DNA of 64,000 nucleotides from Gerris lacustris (taxonomy: Eukaryota > Arthropoda > Insecta > Hemiptera > Gerridae), in contig OX578284.1 in NCBI GenBank assembly GCA_951217055.1, forward strand, positions 42,869,467 to 42,933,466, written 5' to 3'. Positions within the stretch are counted from its first letter, which is position 1, and every line of letters begins with the position of its first letter. This document shows, piece after piece, positions 49,000 to 59,834 of this stretch. The position numbers and the translations under genes were made by a program. The notes below the pieces were generated by a model. It was not told the origin of the DNA, did no database searches, and was given only the letters and a program-made list of their open reading frames with translations.

Positions 49000-49480
49000 C
49001 TTTTTTTAATTATTAAGTATAAATTTACATAATAAACCCCCTATTAAAATAATAACTATTTAAATTTAGATATGAGATGAAAGCAAGTTTGTATTATTTT
49101 TTTTTTTTAAATTTATATTTTTTATAATCATTCGTACATTATTTTTTAAAACTTAAAAACAAATATATTTTATAAGAATTGAAAACTAATCGATCATGTA
49201 CTTGTTAAAATATTTTTTAATCCTAGTTATAATGTATAAATTATAAACAAACAAAATTGGATTTAAAACATAAAAAAAATAAATGTGGGATTTGAACTCG
49301 TGATCTCTAGCTTTTATAATTATTGCCAGTGGGTTTTTAAATGGTTTGAAAAAAATAACATTTTGTTTAAGGAATAATAGGAAGTTAGTTATTTTTAATG
49401 ATAATTTGCAGAACTTACTGATCAGTTCCAAATAACAATAGCTAACATTTATTTTTAACCTCTGACCACTTTGTAGATTA

Positions 49481-49560
49481 TCATCAGTGAACTGATGATG
49501 ATTTTTCACATCATTAGGGAACTGATGATGATCTTTCACATCATCAGGGAACTGATGATT
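49481..49560. repeat. 30-bp tandem repeat, about 3 copies
   Basis: TCATCAGGGAACTGATGATG units with TTTTTCACA spacers at a 30-bp period. Each unit is itself partly palindromic (CATCA...TGATG). Confidence 0.85.
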
Positions 49561-49892
49561 GTAAAGATGGGGATCCTTTTTTAATCTTATTGGGATGACA
49601 TGTTGCCCTGATCAGAGTAGTTTCTACATTATTACCTCCTGTTCTTCAATCATTCACAAAATGTTTAATTTCTCTGTCTTCATAATAAATTAAGAAGCCG
49701 ATATTTAGTGAACATCTTGTAAATATCGTTCTTATTGTGTTATTTTAAACACATCTAGATAGCTATAAAGATAGAGATATGTGTACAAATCTTAAATTTA
49801 TTACCCCTTATGCCTTCTTCCACCAAGAATTATTTTATTTACAACAGCCTTCTTAGATTTTTTTTCATAAACTTAATTTTTTATTTTGAAAA

Positions 49893-50090
49893 AAAAAATT
49901 AAATCTGTTACTTAACAACAATAACATAAAATTACCTACCTTATTATTAAATCCTAAATTATTTATGTGTATTTTTATAATTATTATCATTATTCATTAG
50001 ATACCATCATACGTGTACCATTGACCTTTATACAATAAAAAAAATAAATATATAAAATAATAATGTCAACATCATCAGTATTCTGTATCT
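49893..50090. repeat. Duplicated ~190-bp segment, copy 2
   Basis: Second copy of 48225-48425, at about 90% identity over the conserved block from TTATTTATGTGTA onward. Confidence 0.9.
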
Positions 50091-50243
50091 AATATAAACT
50101 CAAATAAAAATAAGATTAACAAAAAAAAAGAAAAGAAAAATTACTTTACTTACCATTTCCTGAAAAAAGTGAATTAAAAAAATATATATATATTAAATGG
50201 TATAAATTACAAAAAAAAGTTATAGTATTGTAGTATTTGAAAT

Positions 50244-50598
50244 GAGGCGTTCCGAATACGAAGGGCGAACTCAACATACAACATTTTTTTTTTTTTTTTT
50301 TCCTTACCATCGTTTAGGGTCTAAGATTTAGCCTGTAAAGTTTTTTGTTGAGTTCGCCTTTAATTCCACTTAAAATTACTGGTTTAAACTTGAAGGAGAG
50401 GTTTGAATCGTCTATAAGTAGGCGGATACGAAGGGCGAACTCCACATCTAACTCCCCAAGTCCCCCACTTCTCTTATAAAAATTCTATTACTGTTAATAT
50501 GCTATTTTGTTGAGTTCGCCTAATGCTTTAAAACATTAATTTCAATTTTTCTCAAAATCACCATTTGTTGAGTTCGCCCTTCGTATTCGGAACGCCTC
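50244..50598. mobile_element. MITE with perfect 33-bp terminal inverted repeats
   Basis: GAGGCGTTCCGAATACGAAG and the next 13 bases (50244-50276) are perfectly inverted at 50566-50598. Four-base AAAT flanks both sides (50240-50243 and 50599-50602). Internally the TGTTGAGTTCGCC motif recurs near 50347 and 50508, and ATACGAAGGGCGAACTCCACA lies near 50426-50446, so the element looks like two joined hairpins. It is GC-richer than its surroundings and non-coding. Perfect arms suggest recent activity. Confidence 0.9.
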
Positions 50599-51559
50599 AA
50601 ATGTTCACCATTTTATTTATTTTAATTTTTTTTTTAATTTGATGGTAATTGGAAGTTTTCTTAAATGAAAAGGATTAGGAAAAAAATTAGGTAAGTTTGT
50701 GACAAAAAAATATGCTCATTTTTGTTTAAATAAATCAATTAAATGTCTGTTTTAAATATACATATGAATATATATTTTTTATTTATTTAATTATTTAAAT
50801 ATAATTGTTATTAATGTTGTTAACCTTTCATTGATATTGCTTGAAAACTTCCAATTTATTTTTTAAATTTATGATATGCCATACTTAATGATGAAGCCTC
50901 GCCATATTTTACCAAATTTGAATTATTATGTTTAATTTTTAGTTATTTACTAATGATGTTTTTAGAACTTCCACTTTTTCTTCACTTCAAAAAAGATCAT
51001 TGACAAATAACAATATTAAAAAAATAATAATAACTACAATAAAAAAAAGGATTTATTGTTTGCTAATTCCAATCCTTAAAATCTTATTAGTAAATAACTT
51101 TATTTTTTAATAAAACATAAAATTCTAATCCGTATTATTTATTCTTGATCCGTATTACTAAATTTATGAATAAATTTAAAAAAGCATATTTTTTAACAAA
51201 TAAATGAAATATAGAAATAGTCCTCTTGCCAACTCTAAATGTTATTTATTGTACTCCTTGTATTTTATTTATTAAAATCAAAATTTTTAATTTAAACTTT
51301 GAGTACTAATATAGGTAATTATAAAAATAGTTATGTACTAATAATTGCATTATTAATGTACCTTATGTACCTTAGATAGTTGAGTTATGCTTGTTGATAT
51401 AATAAATGTTTAATTTCTGTTGTTTTTCAATAAGATGTTTTGGCGTAGAAATTTAGTGGTTTTATTGGTATTTATCCTGTCAAACTCTCATACTTGTCAG
51501 CAAAAAAATTTAATAATTAATTTATATTTTGGACCTACAGTAAGTTCTCCGTCAACAGA

Positions 51560-52020
51560 ATCGTGACATTACTGCATACAGAGATTGTTTGTCACCATCT
51601 TACTGAAAAAGGTTGTTTACCACCTTCTTGCTTTAAGAAGAGATGATTTGTCACTATCTTACTGTAAGAATAGATGAGTTGTCACTATCTTATTGTAAGA
51701 ATAGATAAGTTGTCACTATTTTATTGCAGGAATAGATGAGTTGTCACTACCATCTTACTGAAAAAGGTTGTTTACCACCTTCTTGCTTCAAGAAAAGATG
51801 ATTTGTCACTATCTTATTGTAAGAATAGATGAGTTGTCACTATCTTATTGTAAGAATAGATGAGTTGTCACTATTTTACTGTAGGAATAGATGAGTTGTC
51901 AGTATTTTATAGTAAGAATAGATTCATTGTCACTATCTTATTTTATTGAATGAATAGATAAGTTGTCACTATCTTATTCTGAGTAGAGATCATTGTTTCC
52001 ATTTCACTATTCTAGGAGAT
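51560..52020. repeat. ~31-bp minisatellite
   Basis: AATAGATGAGTTGTCACTATCTTATTGTAAG and variants repeat about a dozen times. A longer variant (TCTTACTGAAAAAGGTTGTTTACCACCTTCTTGCTT in part) occurs twice, at about 51598 and 51752, indicating a higher-order unit of about 154 bp. Confidence 0.9.
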
Positions 52021-52520
52021 TGGTTGTCACTATTTTTATTGAAATAAGAAATTATACTTAGTCTATCAATCATTTAATAAGAAGAACACACTCTAAATCA
52101 TGTGTTCGGTAGGTGCTATTAGTATTCATAAGAGTAGATATATAATTAATTCATTATTTCTTTATTAATGATTATGAGTTAATTTATCAACAAATAAAAT
52201 GTAAATCAATAATTTATTGAAAAATGATCATAATTGCATTAATTATATCAATAATCATAACTCTTTTGGTGTTCGCATTAGACTGTCATCCAGCTATTTA
52301 TAAAAAAAATAATGTTAAAAAAAAATATCTTGCCATTTTGAACTTTTTAGTTTTTTTTAAAAAAAATATATGTATAATTATATTTTTTGTTTTAAACTAC
52401 TATTTTTTTATTTTCTAATTTATTATACTTTATAGAAATAATATGGAGTAAATAAAACACTTAATTTTGATTACAGTTTCGTACCATTGCACTAATTTTA
52501 TCTTATGTACTTATTTATTT

Positions 52521-52551
<31 letters not shown>

Positions 52552-52689
52552 TGTTTACTACTTGAATAATTTAGGTTTACAAAATAACTTTCAATCAAAT
52601 AAATAATTAATTTGTTTAAAAAAAATCTCCAAATAACACATTTTTAAAAATCTTATGATTAAATTGCATCATGCAGTGTTATTGTCAAG

Positions 52690-53870
52690 TTCATTAAAAT
52701 ATCTACTTTATAACCAATGCTACTAAACAATAGAGTCATTTTTAATGATTTTATAATTACATTTCAGCCATATTTTGATATCATTAGTAGTCTTTTGTTG
52801 TCCCTTTTAACTGCCAGACAAGACTGAATCATTAGGGTGCAATGTGGAGTTGTAGTAATCTCGTTCAATAAAAACGCAAACAAATCTAAATTTCTAAATC
52901 ATAATTTCAATAAATTAAGAGCAAACTATTAACTATCATCAGTATTCTTTTACAATTTTCCTTTTGGCAGCCTGACCTGTTTATTATGGATCTGATGATA
53001 AGGATGCATTGCAACGTTGCAGTAATGAAACTCTAAGAAATCTTTGTAACTAAAATATAATTCATCAGTGTGATTTTTCATTCAGTGATAATAATTCATT
53101 CACCATCATCAGTGTGATTTTTTTTGTCAAGTCCCCTTTAGCCTTTAACTGCCAAATATGATTGCAAATGTATTTGATGATAAGTATACATTGTAAAGAG
53201 TGTGAAGTAAAACACTAAAAAATCTTTTTATCCATGACTTAAATATGTTGAGGGCTATCTTTTCTGCCTTCTTATATGACTACCATCAGGGTTTCTTTGA
53301 GATAACTGAACATGTATCTGATGATACTGCTACACATATAAACACACGGTATTTAGATTAAGTGTTTGAAATTAAACATTAACAAGTTTTTATCCATAAC
53401 TTTAATATGTTATGATCTATTCTGGTTGTCATTATTGATCCATTTAACTGACTAACATGGCTGAAAATGCGTCTGATGATTGTAGGCTGCATTGAAAAAA
53501 CTAAATGCTGTAAAACATAATAAAATATTTGCAGCATATCTTTTAAACATTATGAGATGAGCTAACTTTTTCACTGTATCTGGCTATCGCACATGCTCTT
53601 TTACAAAAAATTTAAACAATTTTACATAAATGAACATATATGTAATTGTTAGGCACCATATGTAGTAAGTAGAATATAGCAAATATCTACATTATAACTT
53701 CAATATGTCGGTGACTAACTTTCAACCACATTGTCGAGTTCCTTTAAACTCTCTAACATGAATAAATAATGTATCTGATAATTACGATTACCATTTTATA
53801 GTACAGCAACAAATTTCACTAAAAACCCCAACAAATCGCTATACTAAAACTTTAACTGTTAGTTAGTTAA
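52690..53870. repeat. Ancient ~155-bp tandem repeat, about 7 diverged copies
   Basis: A motif of the type TTTAACTGNCNNACATGNCTGAANNTGTATCTGATGAT recurs near 52808, 52967, 53137, 53293, 53440, 53600 and 53740, with AACTTTAATATGTT-type spacers. Spacing is about 145-170 bp. It is heavily diverged, so it is visible only by aligning the units. Confidence 0.75.
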
Positions 53871-55010
53871 CTTTGACTGAAATCATTCATAATTTCGAGC
53901 CAGATCTGGTTATAATCAGATCTATAACCCAGCTCAATTTAGTACGAGTCAACATCTGTTAGTGATGCTGAGAGGGGTATTAATCCGTTTTATTACCTCT
54001 TAGTTAGCTCTTGAATTAGCTAGAAATTGATCAAATAGCTAAATTTATAAATTAGCTAAAGTTGATTTTAATGGAATGATTATTTTAAACCCAAATTTTT
54101 TCAAGTAGTGTTTTTAATTTGTAGATTTTACTTATGTACTAAAGAAAAGGATCAACAGAAATGCACTTAAATGATTAATTTTCCTTGTAATATTATTTTT
54201 TGGAATTGAACAACAAAAATTAATGAATCAATTGTGTCTTATTACGTTTTCTAAATTCTCTGACATTTTTTAATTATTTGTTTAATAGTACTAAATTTTT
54301 AGTTGGTCCTTTTTACAATATGAAATACATATATGTAGAAAACCAAAAATCACTCATTAGTGGTCATTGTACTGTCACCGTAGTCATAAATAATAATTAA
54401 ATACAGGTTGCCGTTAAATAAAATATATACAAAAAAAATAAAGCAGTCTTAAACAGCTTAGTTTTTATAAATTATTTAGTTAATAATATTTTATTATTTC
54501 AGTTCCCTCTTTCTGTTTTCTTGAATAATTATTTAATAAATTATATTTGGCAAAGTTGTCTGTTTATTTTTGTGGTTTTATTTAAAACTTCCCTTTTAAA
54601 AATTAAGATAAGGATTAAATAGATGAAAGATTAAATAACAGACGTTTCTTTTAATAGTTTTGGCTGATGATGAAGTAAATAAATGATTCTGAATTATTTT
54701 TTTTTAATTTTTCATGTATGTAAATTTATGGTTGTTAGTGAGAGATTTCCTATCAAAGGAAATAAATTAATATTGGATAGTTATGGAAATTTCCTGATAA
54801 TGGAAATCTTACATTATTCAGAAAAGAATGTCAATTACCATTTCATATGTTCATAACCATGAAAACAATGAAAAATCCATCATTAACCAATGATAGATTT
54901 TTTGGTGTAATTATTCTGAAACATCTGTTATTTCCTACTAGGCATTATAGATTTGTGGTTAATTCATAGGCTTTTTTGTTTATCATATTCTATTATAGTG
55001 CATCTTATTC
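53871..55010. other. Gene-free AT-rich stretch
   Basis: No coding signal. A small palindromic block with AGATCTGGTTATAATCAGATCT lies near 53903. Confidence 0.5.
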
Positions 55011-55105
55011 TTGTCTCTCTTATTCTATTATACTTTATCTTATTTTACTTTATCTTAAGGTGACCAGATTTCTCTGAACTAAATTACGGACAGATTTAAT
55101 TTCGG

Positions 55106-55128
55106 GGGGGGGGGGGGGGGAGCCCTCC

Positions 55129-55149
<21 letters not shown>
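55106..55149. repeat. G-run/C-run hairpin (about G17, 6 nt, C23)
   Basis: A run of 17 G, then AGCCCT, then 23 C, then an A-run. It would form a strong hairpin or G-quadruplex. True lengths may be misassembled. Confidence 0.85.
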
Positions 55150-55160
<11 letters not shown>

Positions 55161-55261
55161 AATGGTAACAATATTTTTTTTTAAATAATAAATATATACA
55201 TTTATATGGAAAAAAATATAATTTAAAATTTAAATACATCTTATAAAAAAATTAAAAATTA

Positions 55262-55560
55262 TTATTACTTTTTACTTTCTCATATAAAGAGAAAGTATTG
55301 TGATGGCGCGATAATTCGATTTTGATGGATTTACACGTTTTGAGGTCCCCTGAGTCCAAAAAAGTGGTTTTTAAAAAATGTCTGTCTGTCTGCCTGTCTG
55401 TCTGTCTGTCGGCTGTGCAGACGCATGGAGCCTAGACTACTGGGCTGATTTTGATGAAATTTGGCATACAGCTTCAGAAAAATTATACCCCGAGGCGAAA
55501 TCGAGAAATGAATTTTAGCCTTAAATTTAGGGGCGCTACCCCCCAAAACTCTGAAAAATC
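55262..55560 (+). repeat. TGTC microsatellite-linked interspersed repeat
   Basis: TCTGTCTGTCTGCCTGTCTG tract followed by GGGCTGATTTTGATGAAATTTGGCATACAGC. This sentence structure recurs near 63300-63400 and, more loosely, at 15722, 32540 and 57608. Confidence 0.7.
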
Positions 55561-56048
55561 GTGAAAAAAAATTATTTCTCGAAAACAGTTCCGACGATTT
55601 TGATTAAAAAATTCTAAAATGTAGTCAATTTAAATACGAATCTAACGATATAAGCCGCTTTCCCGGGAAAAATCTAGTTATGGAGATATTGATGAAAATA
55701 ACTCTGATGTAATTCGTCGTTAAATGAACAAGATCTTCTTTTCGGTCCCATTTCAAATTAAAATTAAACACTAAACTACACACTCTTAATTTTTTTAGTA
55801 GGCAATACAATAACTAATATTATATTATATTTATTAATATTCACTGATTATTTATATTAAAAACAGATAATATAAATATTTAATTTAAGATAGTAAATAC
55901 AAACTACTACTAATATAGGAAACAATTCAAACAAAGATATGATAACATCTTCCTATTCATCTTTAGCGTCCTTCTTATCAAAATGTCGAGAGAAGATGAA
56001 AAACTACGCAAAATCAAAATAAAAAAAAAATATTTCTACAAAACACTT

Positions 56049-56190
56049 TGTACCAATGCAGAGTTAGTGCGTTGACAGAGCGGGAAAGTAAACAAATGGA
56101 GTGAAGAGCCAATGAGAGCTCAGGATTTGAAAATCCTCTTAGGATTTTAAAAATCCCGCGCTATCAACGCACTAACTCTGAATTGGTACA
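56049..56190. mobile_element. Foldback MITE nested in the larger element
   Basis: TGTACCAATGCAGAGTTAGT through GCGGGA at the left is inverted at the right with about three mismatches in 37 bp. Its centre, GAGCCAATGAGAGCTC, is shared with the MITE at 25612-25837. Confidence 0.8.
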
Positions 56191-56995
56191 GATTGTAAGT
56201 CATATTTTATTTCAAAAAGTGCTTTTTATACATTAATTTTATAAAACCTCAGAATTACGGACAAATTCGGGACTTTTCCTAAAATTCCGGACAAATCAGC
56301 GTCCGTATACGGACAAAAAAAAATTCCGGACAAATTGTTGAAATTACGGACTGTCCGTAAAAATTACGTACGTCTGGTCACCTTATTTATCTTATTTTAA
56401 TTTTTCTTGTTTCTCTTATTCTATTATACTTTATCTTATTTTACTTTTTATTGTTTCTCATATTCTATTATACTTTATCTTATTTTACTTTTTATTGTTT
56501 CTCATATTCTATTATACTTTATCTTATTTTACTTTTTCTTGTTTCTCTTATTCTATTATACTTTATCTTATTTTACTTTTTATTGTTTCTCTTATTCGAT
56601 TATACTTTTTCTTGTTTCTCATTCTATTGTTATCCTGTTATAGTTCATCTTATTATAGTTTAGTCTCTAAACTTATTCTGTATTATAGTCTCTTATCTCA
56701 TTTAATTTTAATTTATCTCATTCTAGTCAAACTTTTCAAGTTTATTTTATGCTTGCTAGTTTATCATTAGTAATAAAATCAATAATTATTCACATAAAAA
56801 TACATTTTTTAATTTCTTTATCTCATTTCATCATTGATCTTTTTTAAAAATCATTTGCTTTTACATACATTTTATTTAATCAGTAGTTCAGGATTCAGAG
56901 TGAAAAACATATTTTATCTACGATTGATACGAAATATAAACATTATATCTCTGTTTAGATGTGTAGAAAGTGATTATTTACGTACTTGTATTCAT

Positions 56996-57007
56996 TGCGC
57001 ATGCGCG
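56996..57007. promoter_or_regulatory. NRF-1-type motif TGCGCATGCGCG
   Basis: An exact match to the palindromic nuclear respiratory factor 1 (fly Ewg) consensus in an otherwise AT-rich region, about 160 bp upstream of the small ORF at 57168. Its function here is inferred only from the match. Confidence 0.35.
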
Positions 57008-57020
57008 TCTCATAGTTCTA

Positions 57021-57070
57021 AAGAATTCCTCTTCTTTACCACACTAGCGCGGTAAAGAAGAGGAATTCTT
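57021..57070. repeat. Perfect 20-bp-arm palindrome
   Basis: AAGAATTCCTCTTCTTTACC, a 10-base loop ACACTAGCGC, then the exact complement. It is short enough to extrude as a cruciform or fold in RNA. Confidence 0.95.
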
Positions 57071-57167
57071 CAGCTTTACGCACGATTAGAGAGTTTGTTT
57101 ACATTTAACAAAACTAATTGTATTTTATTAAAATAACTGTTTATATCGAGTTTTTAGTGAAAAACAA

Positions 57168-57257
57168 TGAATGAATCAAGTGGCTTTGACGAAAATGTAG
57201 AGAATAATACTCCTCCAGAAATAATTAATTCGGCAACAAATACAACTCAAGATTAAT
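57168..57257 (+). CDS. Candidate small ORF or first exon, unknown
   Basis: An ATG in good context (AAAACAATGA) opens a 29-residue frame beginning MNESSGFDENVENN and ending in TAA. It is Asn/Glu/Thr-rich with no recognised domain. It follows the NRF-1-like motif and palindrome at promoter-like distance. A weak GT inside (AAAAT|GTAGAG) would, in phase 0, join the exon-like segment at 58565 in an open frame. It could equally be noise inside a MITE. Confidence 0.2.
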
Positions 57258-57534
57258 GCCATCTTTATCAAGAGAGAAATACCAACAAAGAGATACAGCA
57301 AGTTTATTTTTATCTGTATTTATTATTTAAATCTAACAATCGTAGATAAAGTACGGTACGCAACTAGTGCGAAAACGGCATTTTGTATTGCTCGTGTGGT
57401 TACTTTCCGCACTCGACGCGTAATGTACTATCATCTCTCAGGCATTTGATCTAGAAATGTTTGTGTAAGGATATTGGGTTTCAAGCATACTTAATTGATC
57501 CCTTTATTACAAGCTTTTATTTAACTTGCAAAGT

Positions 57535-57680
57535 TTGTATGTATGTATGTATGTTCGGGTCAAATTTTGTTACTGAATTTTAAAGCAGTTATCCTCAACC
57601 CATTGAATTGAAATTTTGCATACACGTTTAATTTGGATGACAATGAATGGTTAGCTAAGTGACGTCATTAAAATCTAATA
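57535..57680 (+). repeat. TATG microsatellite-linked interspersed repeat
   Basis: A short TATG tract followed by TTGAATTGAAATTTTGCATACACG and CTAATATGGCGGACAAG. The ATATGGCGG phrase reappears in the array at 63440-63960. Confidence 0.6.
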
Positions 57681-57908
57681 TGGCGGACAAGTTATTTTTT
57701 AAGCACGCCCATGATATGGGTATCAAATAAAAGGGTTTGCTGAGAAGAATATGAAAAATAAAATCCTTCACTCTAAATCCAATATGGCAGATGGCCCAAG
57801 ATAAAAGCTTGTTTTTAAAAATGGTTTTTTTTTTACTATTAATTTATTCACTTAAAAATCACGTTTGTCAAAATTTGCTCAAGGCAATTTATTGTTAGAT
57901 GACATTGT

Positions 57909-58003
57909 CTAAACCAACTTTTGTCTTTACAAAAGTTGGTTTAGACGGACAAAAATTTGTGAATTTATTCCTTTGAATAAATTCAAAAATTTTTGTCCGT
58001 AAG
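57909..58003. repeat. Two adjacent hairpins
   Basis: TCTAAACCAACTTTTGT and its exact complement form a 17-bp stem with a 3-base loop (57909-57945). GGACAAAAATTTGTGAATTT continues into a second stem of about 24 bp with one mismatch, ending near 57999. Confidence 0.9.
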
Positions 58004-58044
58004 GTCTTCTAAATCAGAAATTCCTGGACTGAAATTTATTTGAG

Positions 58045-58180
58045 ATGTCAGGGAACATGCTTGGTCTTGTGTTAATCTGTCTGTCAACATTTTTGCAAAA
58101 CACCATATTTTAAAAACTACTCGTCTGATTTTAATAAAATTCAGATGGTAGGTTAAAATTATTCCATTGTTGGCCCCATA
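58045..58180 (+). repeat. Interspersed repeat, copy 3 (partial)
   Basis: Shares TCAGGGAACAT, TTTTAAAAACTACTCGTCTGATTTTAAT and AGATGGTAGGT-type sequence (in part) with 10215-10470 and 28950-29340. Confidence 0.7.
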
Positions 58181-58564
58181 TTAATATTAACCTTCTGTTC
58201 CCATTTAATAATGAATAAAAATAAGTGTGACCCCACTGGGAATAGAAACACATCTAACTCTTATGGCCATTTGTCCAATAATAAAATGCCATTATACTAT
58301 AAACCACACAAATTGACAGATTTTACTTTTTCCAACCAGTTCAATTGATAATCTAGCTAATCAAATTTAGATATAGTTGTAAATACAATTTTGACGTTAG
58401 TGATATTTAGATGAATATGGTGTTTATATGTATTTTCAAAATATCTTATTACAAGCTGATGTTTAGCAGTTTAATTATTTAATAAATAATTATGTTGGCT
58501 CATAAAGTGATTTCTTTAGCTTAATTATCAATATTTGTTGTTTTAAAGTGTTTTTAATTAATAG

Positions 58565-58622
58565 AAGATCTTGAAGACAACCTTGCGGGCCTCAGACAAC
58601 GATGGTAGCATGCAGACGCAAG
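58565..58622 (+). other. Orphan exon-like segment
   Basis: A T-rich tract ending TTTTTAATTAATAG precedes 58 bases of about 53% GC in AT-rich DNA. They end CAAG|GTAAGATA, a strong donor. One frame is open throughout and reads KILKTTLRASDNDGSMQTQ. A second frame stops after 13 codons. The frame is not recognised as a known protein. It could be a short exon of a long-intron gene whose other exons lie outside the window. Confidence 0.4.
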
Positions 58623-58629
58623 GTAAGAT

Positions 58630-59750
58630 AATTTTATTATGTTTATTATGCAGTTGCCAAAATAATGATAAAATCTTAAAACGACCACTTTATTTAATTA
58701 CTCAAAAACAACATTAACTGTAAATAAGATTTCTAATAGTCTTTATTATTTACAAATATCTTTCTTCTTTTCAATACTATAATGTTATTTTTTTTTTTTT
58801 TTTTTTAGATAATTAGTATAATTATTATTTTTATATTTGTAAAGCACTCAAATTTAATTTAAAACACTTTTGTTTCAAAATAGTGCATTAAAAAAAGCAA
58901 ACAAAGTTGGTTTTCAAGCAATTAAAAAAAAAAGCTGTTGTTATTTATATCTCTAATGTTCTGGCTTGTTAAAACTAGTGAAAGATGTTCCGTTGATTTT
59001 AATTTTTTTTTCGTCTTAATCTTGAGTACAATTGTTATTCCAAAAATAGATTTGCGTCTACCTTTCACGATGAACTGGGACGTTACAAAACCTCCCTACT
59101 GTCTAGTAGTTTGAGAGTTGTCTTTTAAAACTGTTAAAGCTTCTATTCTGGCCTATATGTTCACCTTATATATTGATTGGCCTGCCAGCAGAGTTTAATA
59201 ATAAAAATATCAGGGTCAATGCCTTTCTTCAAACAGACAAACATTTACCTTCCCTATTTTTCAACCCTTTACACAATACATTATCTTTCCCCTTTATTTA
59301 CCTTTTCCCCTGAGAAATGAGTTTACATGGAATGACATTTGACGTAAAAGTGTAGTAAATTCGCCTTATTTAGTAAAAGGACACATGAGAATGACAAATG
59401 AATGGTATATTAACATACATTTTCAAAAATAAACTTCATTAGCACAATAAGAAAAAAATTGTCCAAACTTGTTTATACCACTTTATTTGTGTCCCCAATA
59501 AACTAATAAACAATTATTAATATTTTATTAAGTGTTTTATTAATACTTATATCAACGATTTTTATCACTATTATCATTTTCTTAGTCTATAGGTACTAAA
59601 TTTCCTATTTGCCACTTAGTGCACTCGTCAAACAACTATTGATTGATTACCCCTCCTTTTCTGGGATTTACCACTAATTTTCTTGTTCTCTGATTGATTC
59701 GTAATGGTAATTACTAATGCTTTAATTGTACTTTGTTAATGATCATTATC
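58630..59750. other. Gene-free stretch
   Basis: AT-rich, with no coding signal on either strand and a poly(T) tract near 58790-58808. Confidence 0.5.
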
Positions 59751-59834
59751 TGTTAATAACATCCTCATAGTTTATCATTAATACTTTGATGATACCACTT
59801 TAATTAACCATATGATAATAAGATTATCATAGTT

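Larger units (their letters stand above)
55057..56384. mobile_element. DNA transposon-like element with AAGGTGACCAGA TIRs
   Basis: AAGGTGACCAGA at 55057-55068 is perfectly inverted at 56373-56384. Both subterminal regions repeat ATTACGGACAG-type sequence in opposite senses. The left junction reads TTAAGG and the right CCTTAT. No transposase frame survives. It carries nested repeats: a G17/C23 hairpin, a TGTC microsatellite-linked repeat and the foldback at 56049-56190. Confidence 0.75.
55011..56620. repeat. 44-bp tandem array split by a 1.3-kb insertion
   Basis: Units of the type TTCTATTATACTTTATCTTATTTTACTTTT occur on the left (about 55011-55056) and on the right (56386-56620, about five units, 44-bp period). 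The transposon at 55057-56384 interrupts the array. Confidence 0.85.
56913..57350. mobile_element. Possible 438-bp element bounded by 14-bp inverted repeat
   Basis: TTTATCTACGATTG at 56913-56926 is perfectly inverted at 57337-57350. Between them lie a GCGCATGCGC motif, a 20-bp-arm palindrome and a short ORF. It could be a MITE or a coincidental pair around a promoter. Confidence 0.35.

Noticed and set aside
49186..49539. 117-codon minus-strand ORF and an internal B-box-like GAGTTCAAATCCC
   Set aside because: The protein starts in a 30-bp tandem repeat and has no recognisable domain. The T-arm would not pair, so it is not a tRNA. It may be an old SINE fragment, but it is too weak to call.
56407..56770. 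Overlapping ORFs rich in Phe/Leu/Ser/Tyr resembling a membrane protein
   Set aside because: The 44-bp tandem repeat is read in three frames. The hydrophobic look comes from T-rich codons, and the repeat unit length is not a multiple of three.
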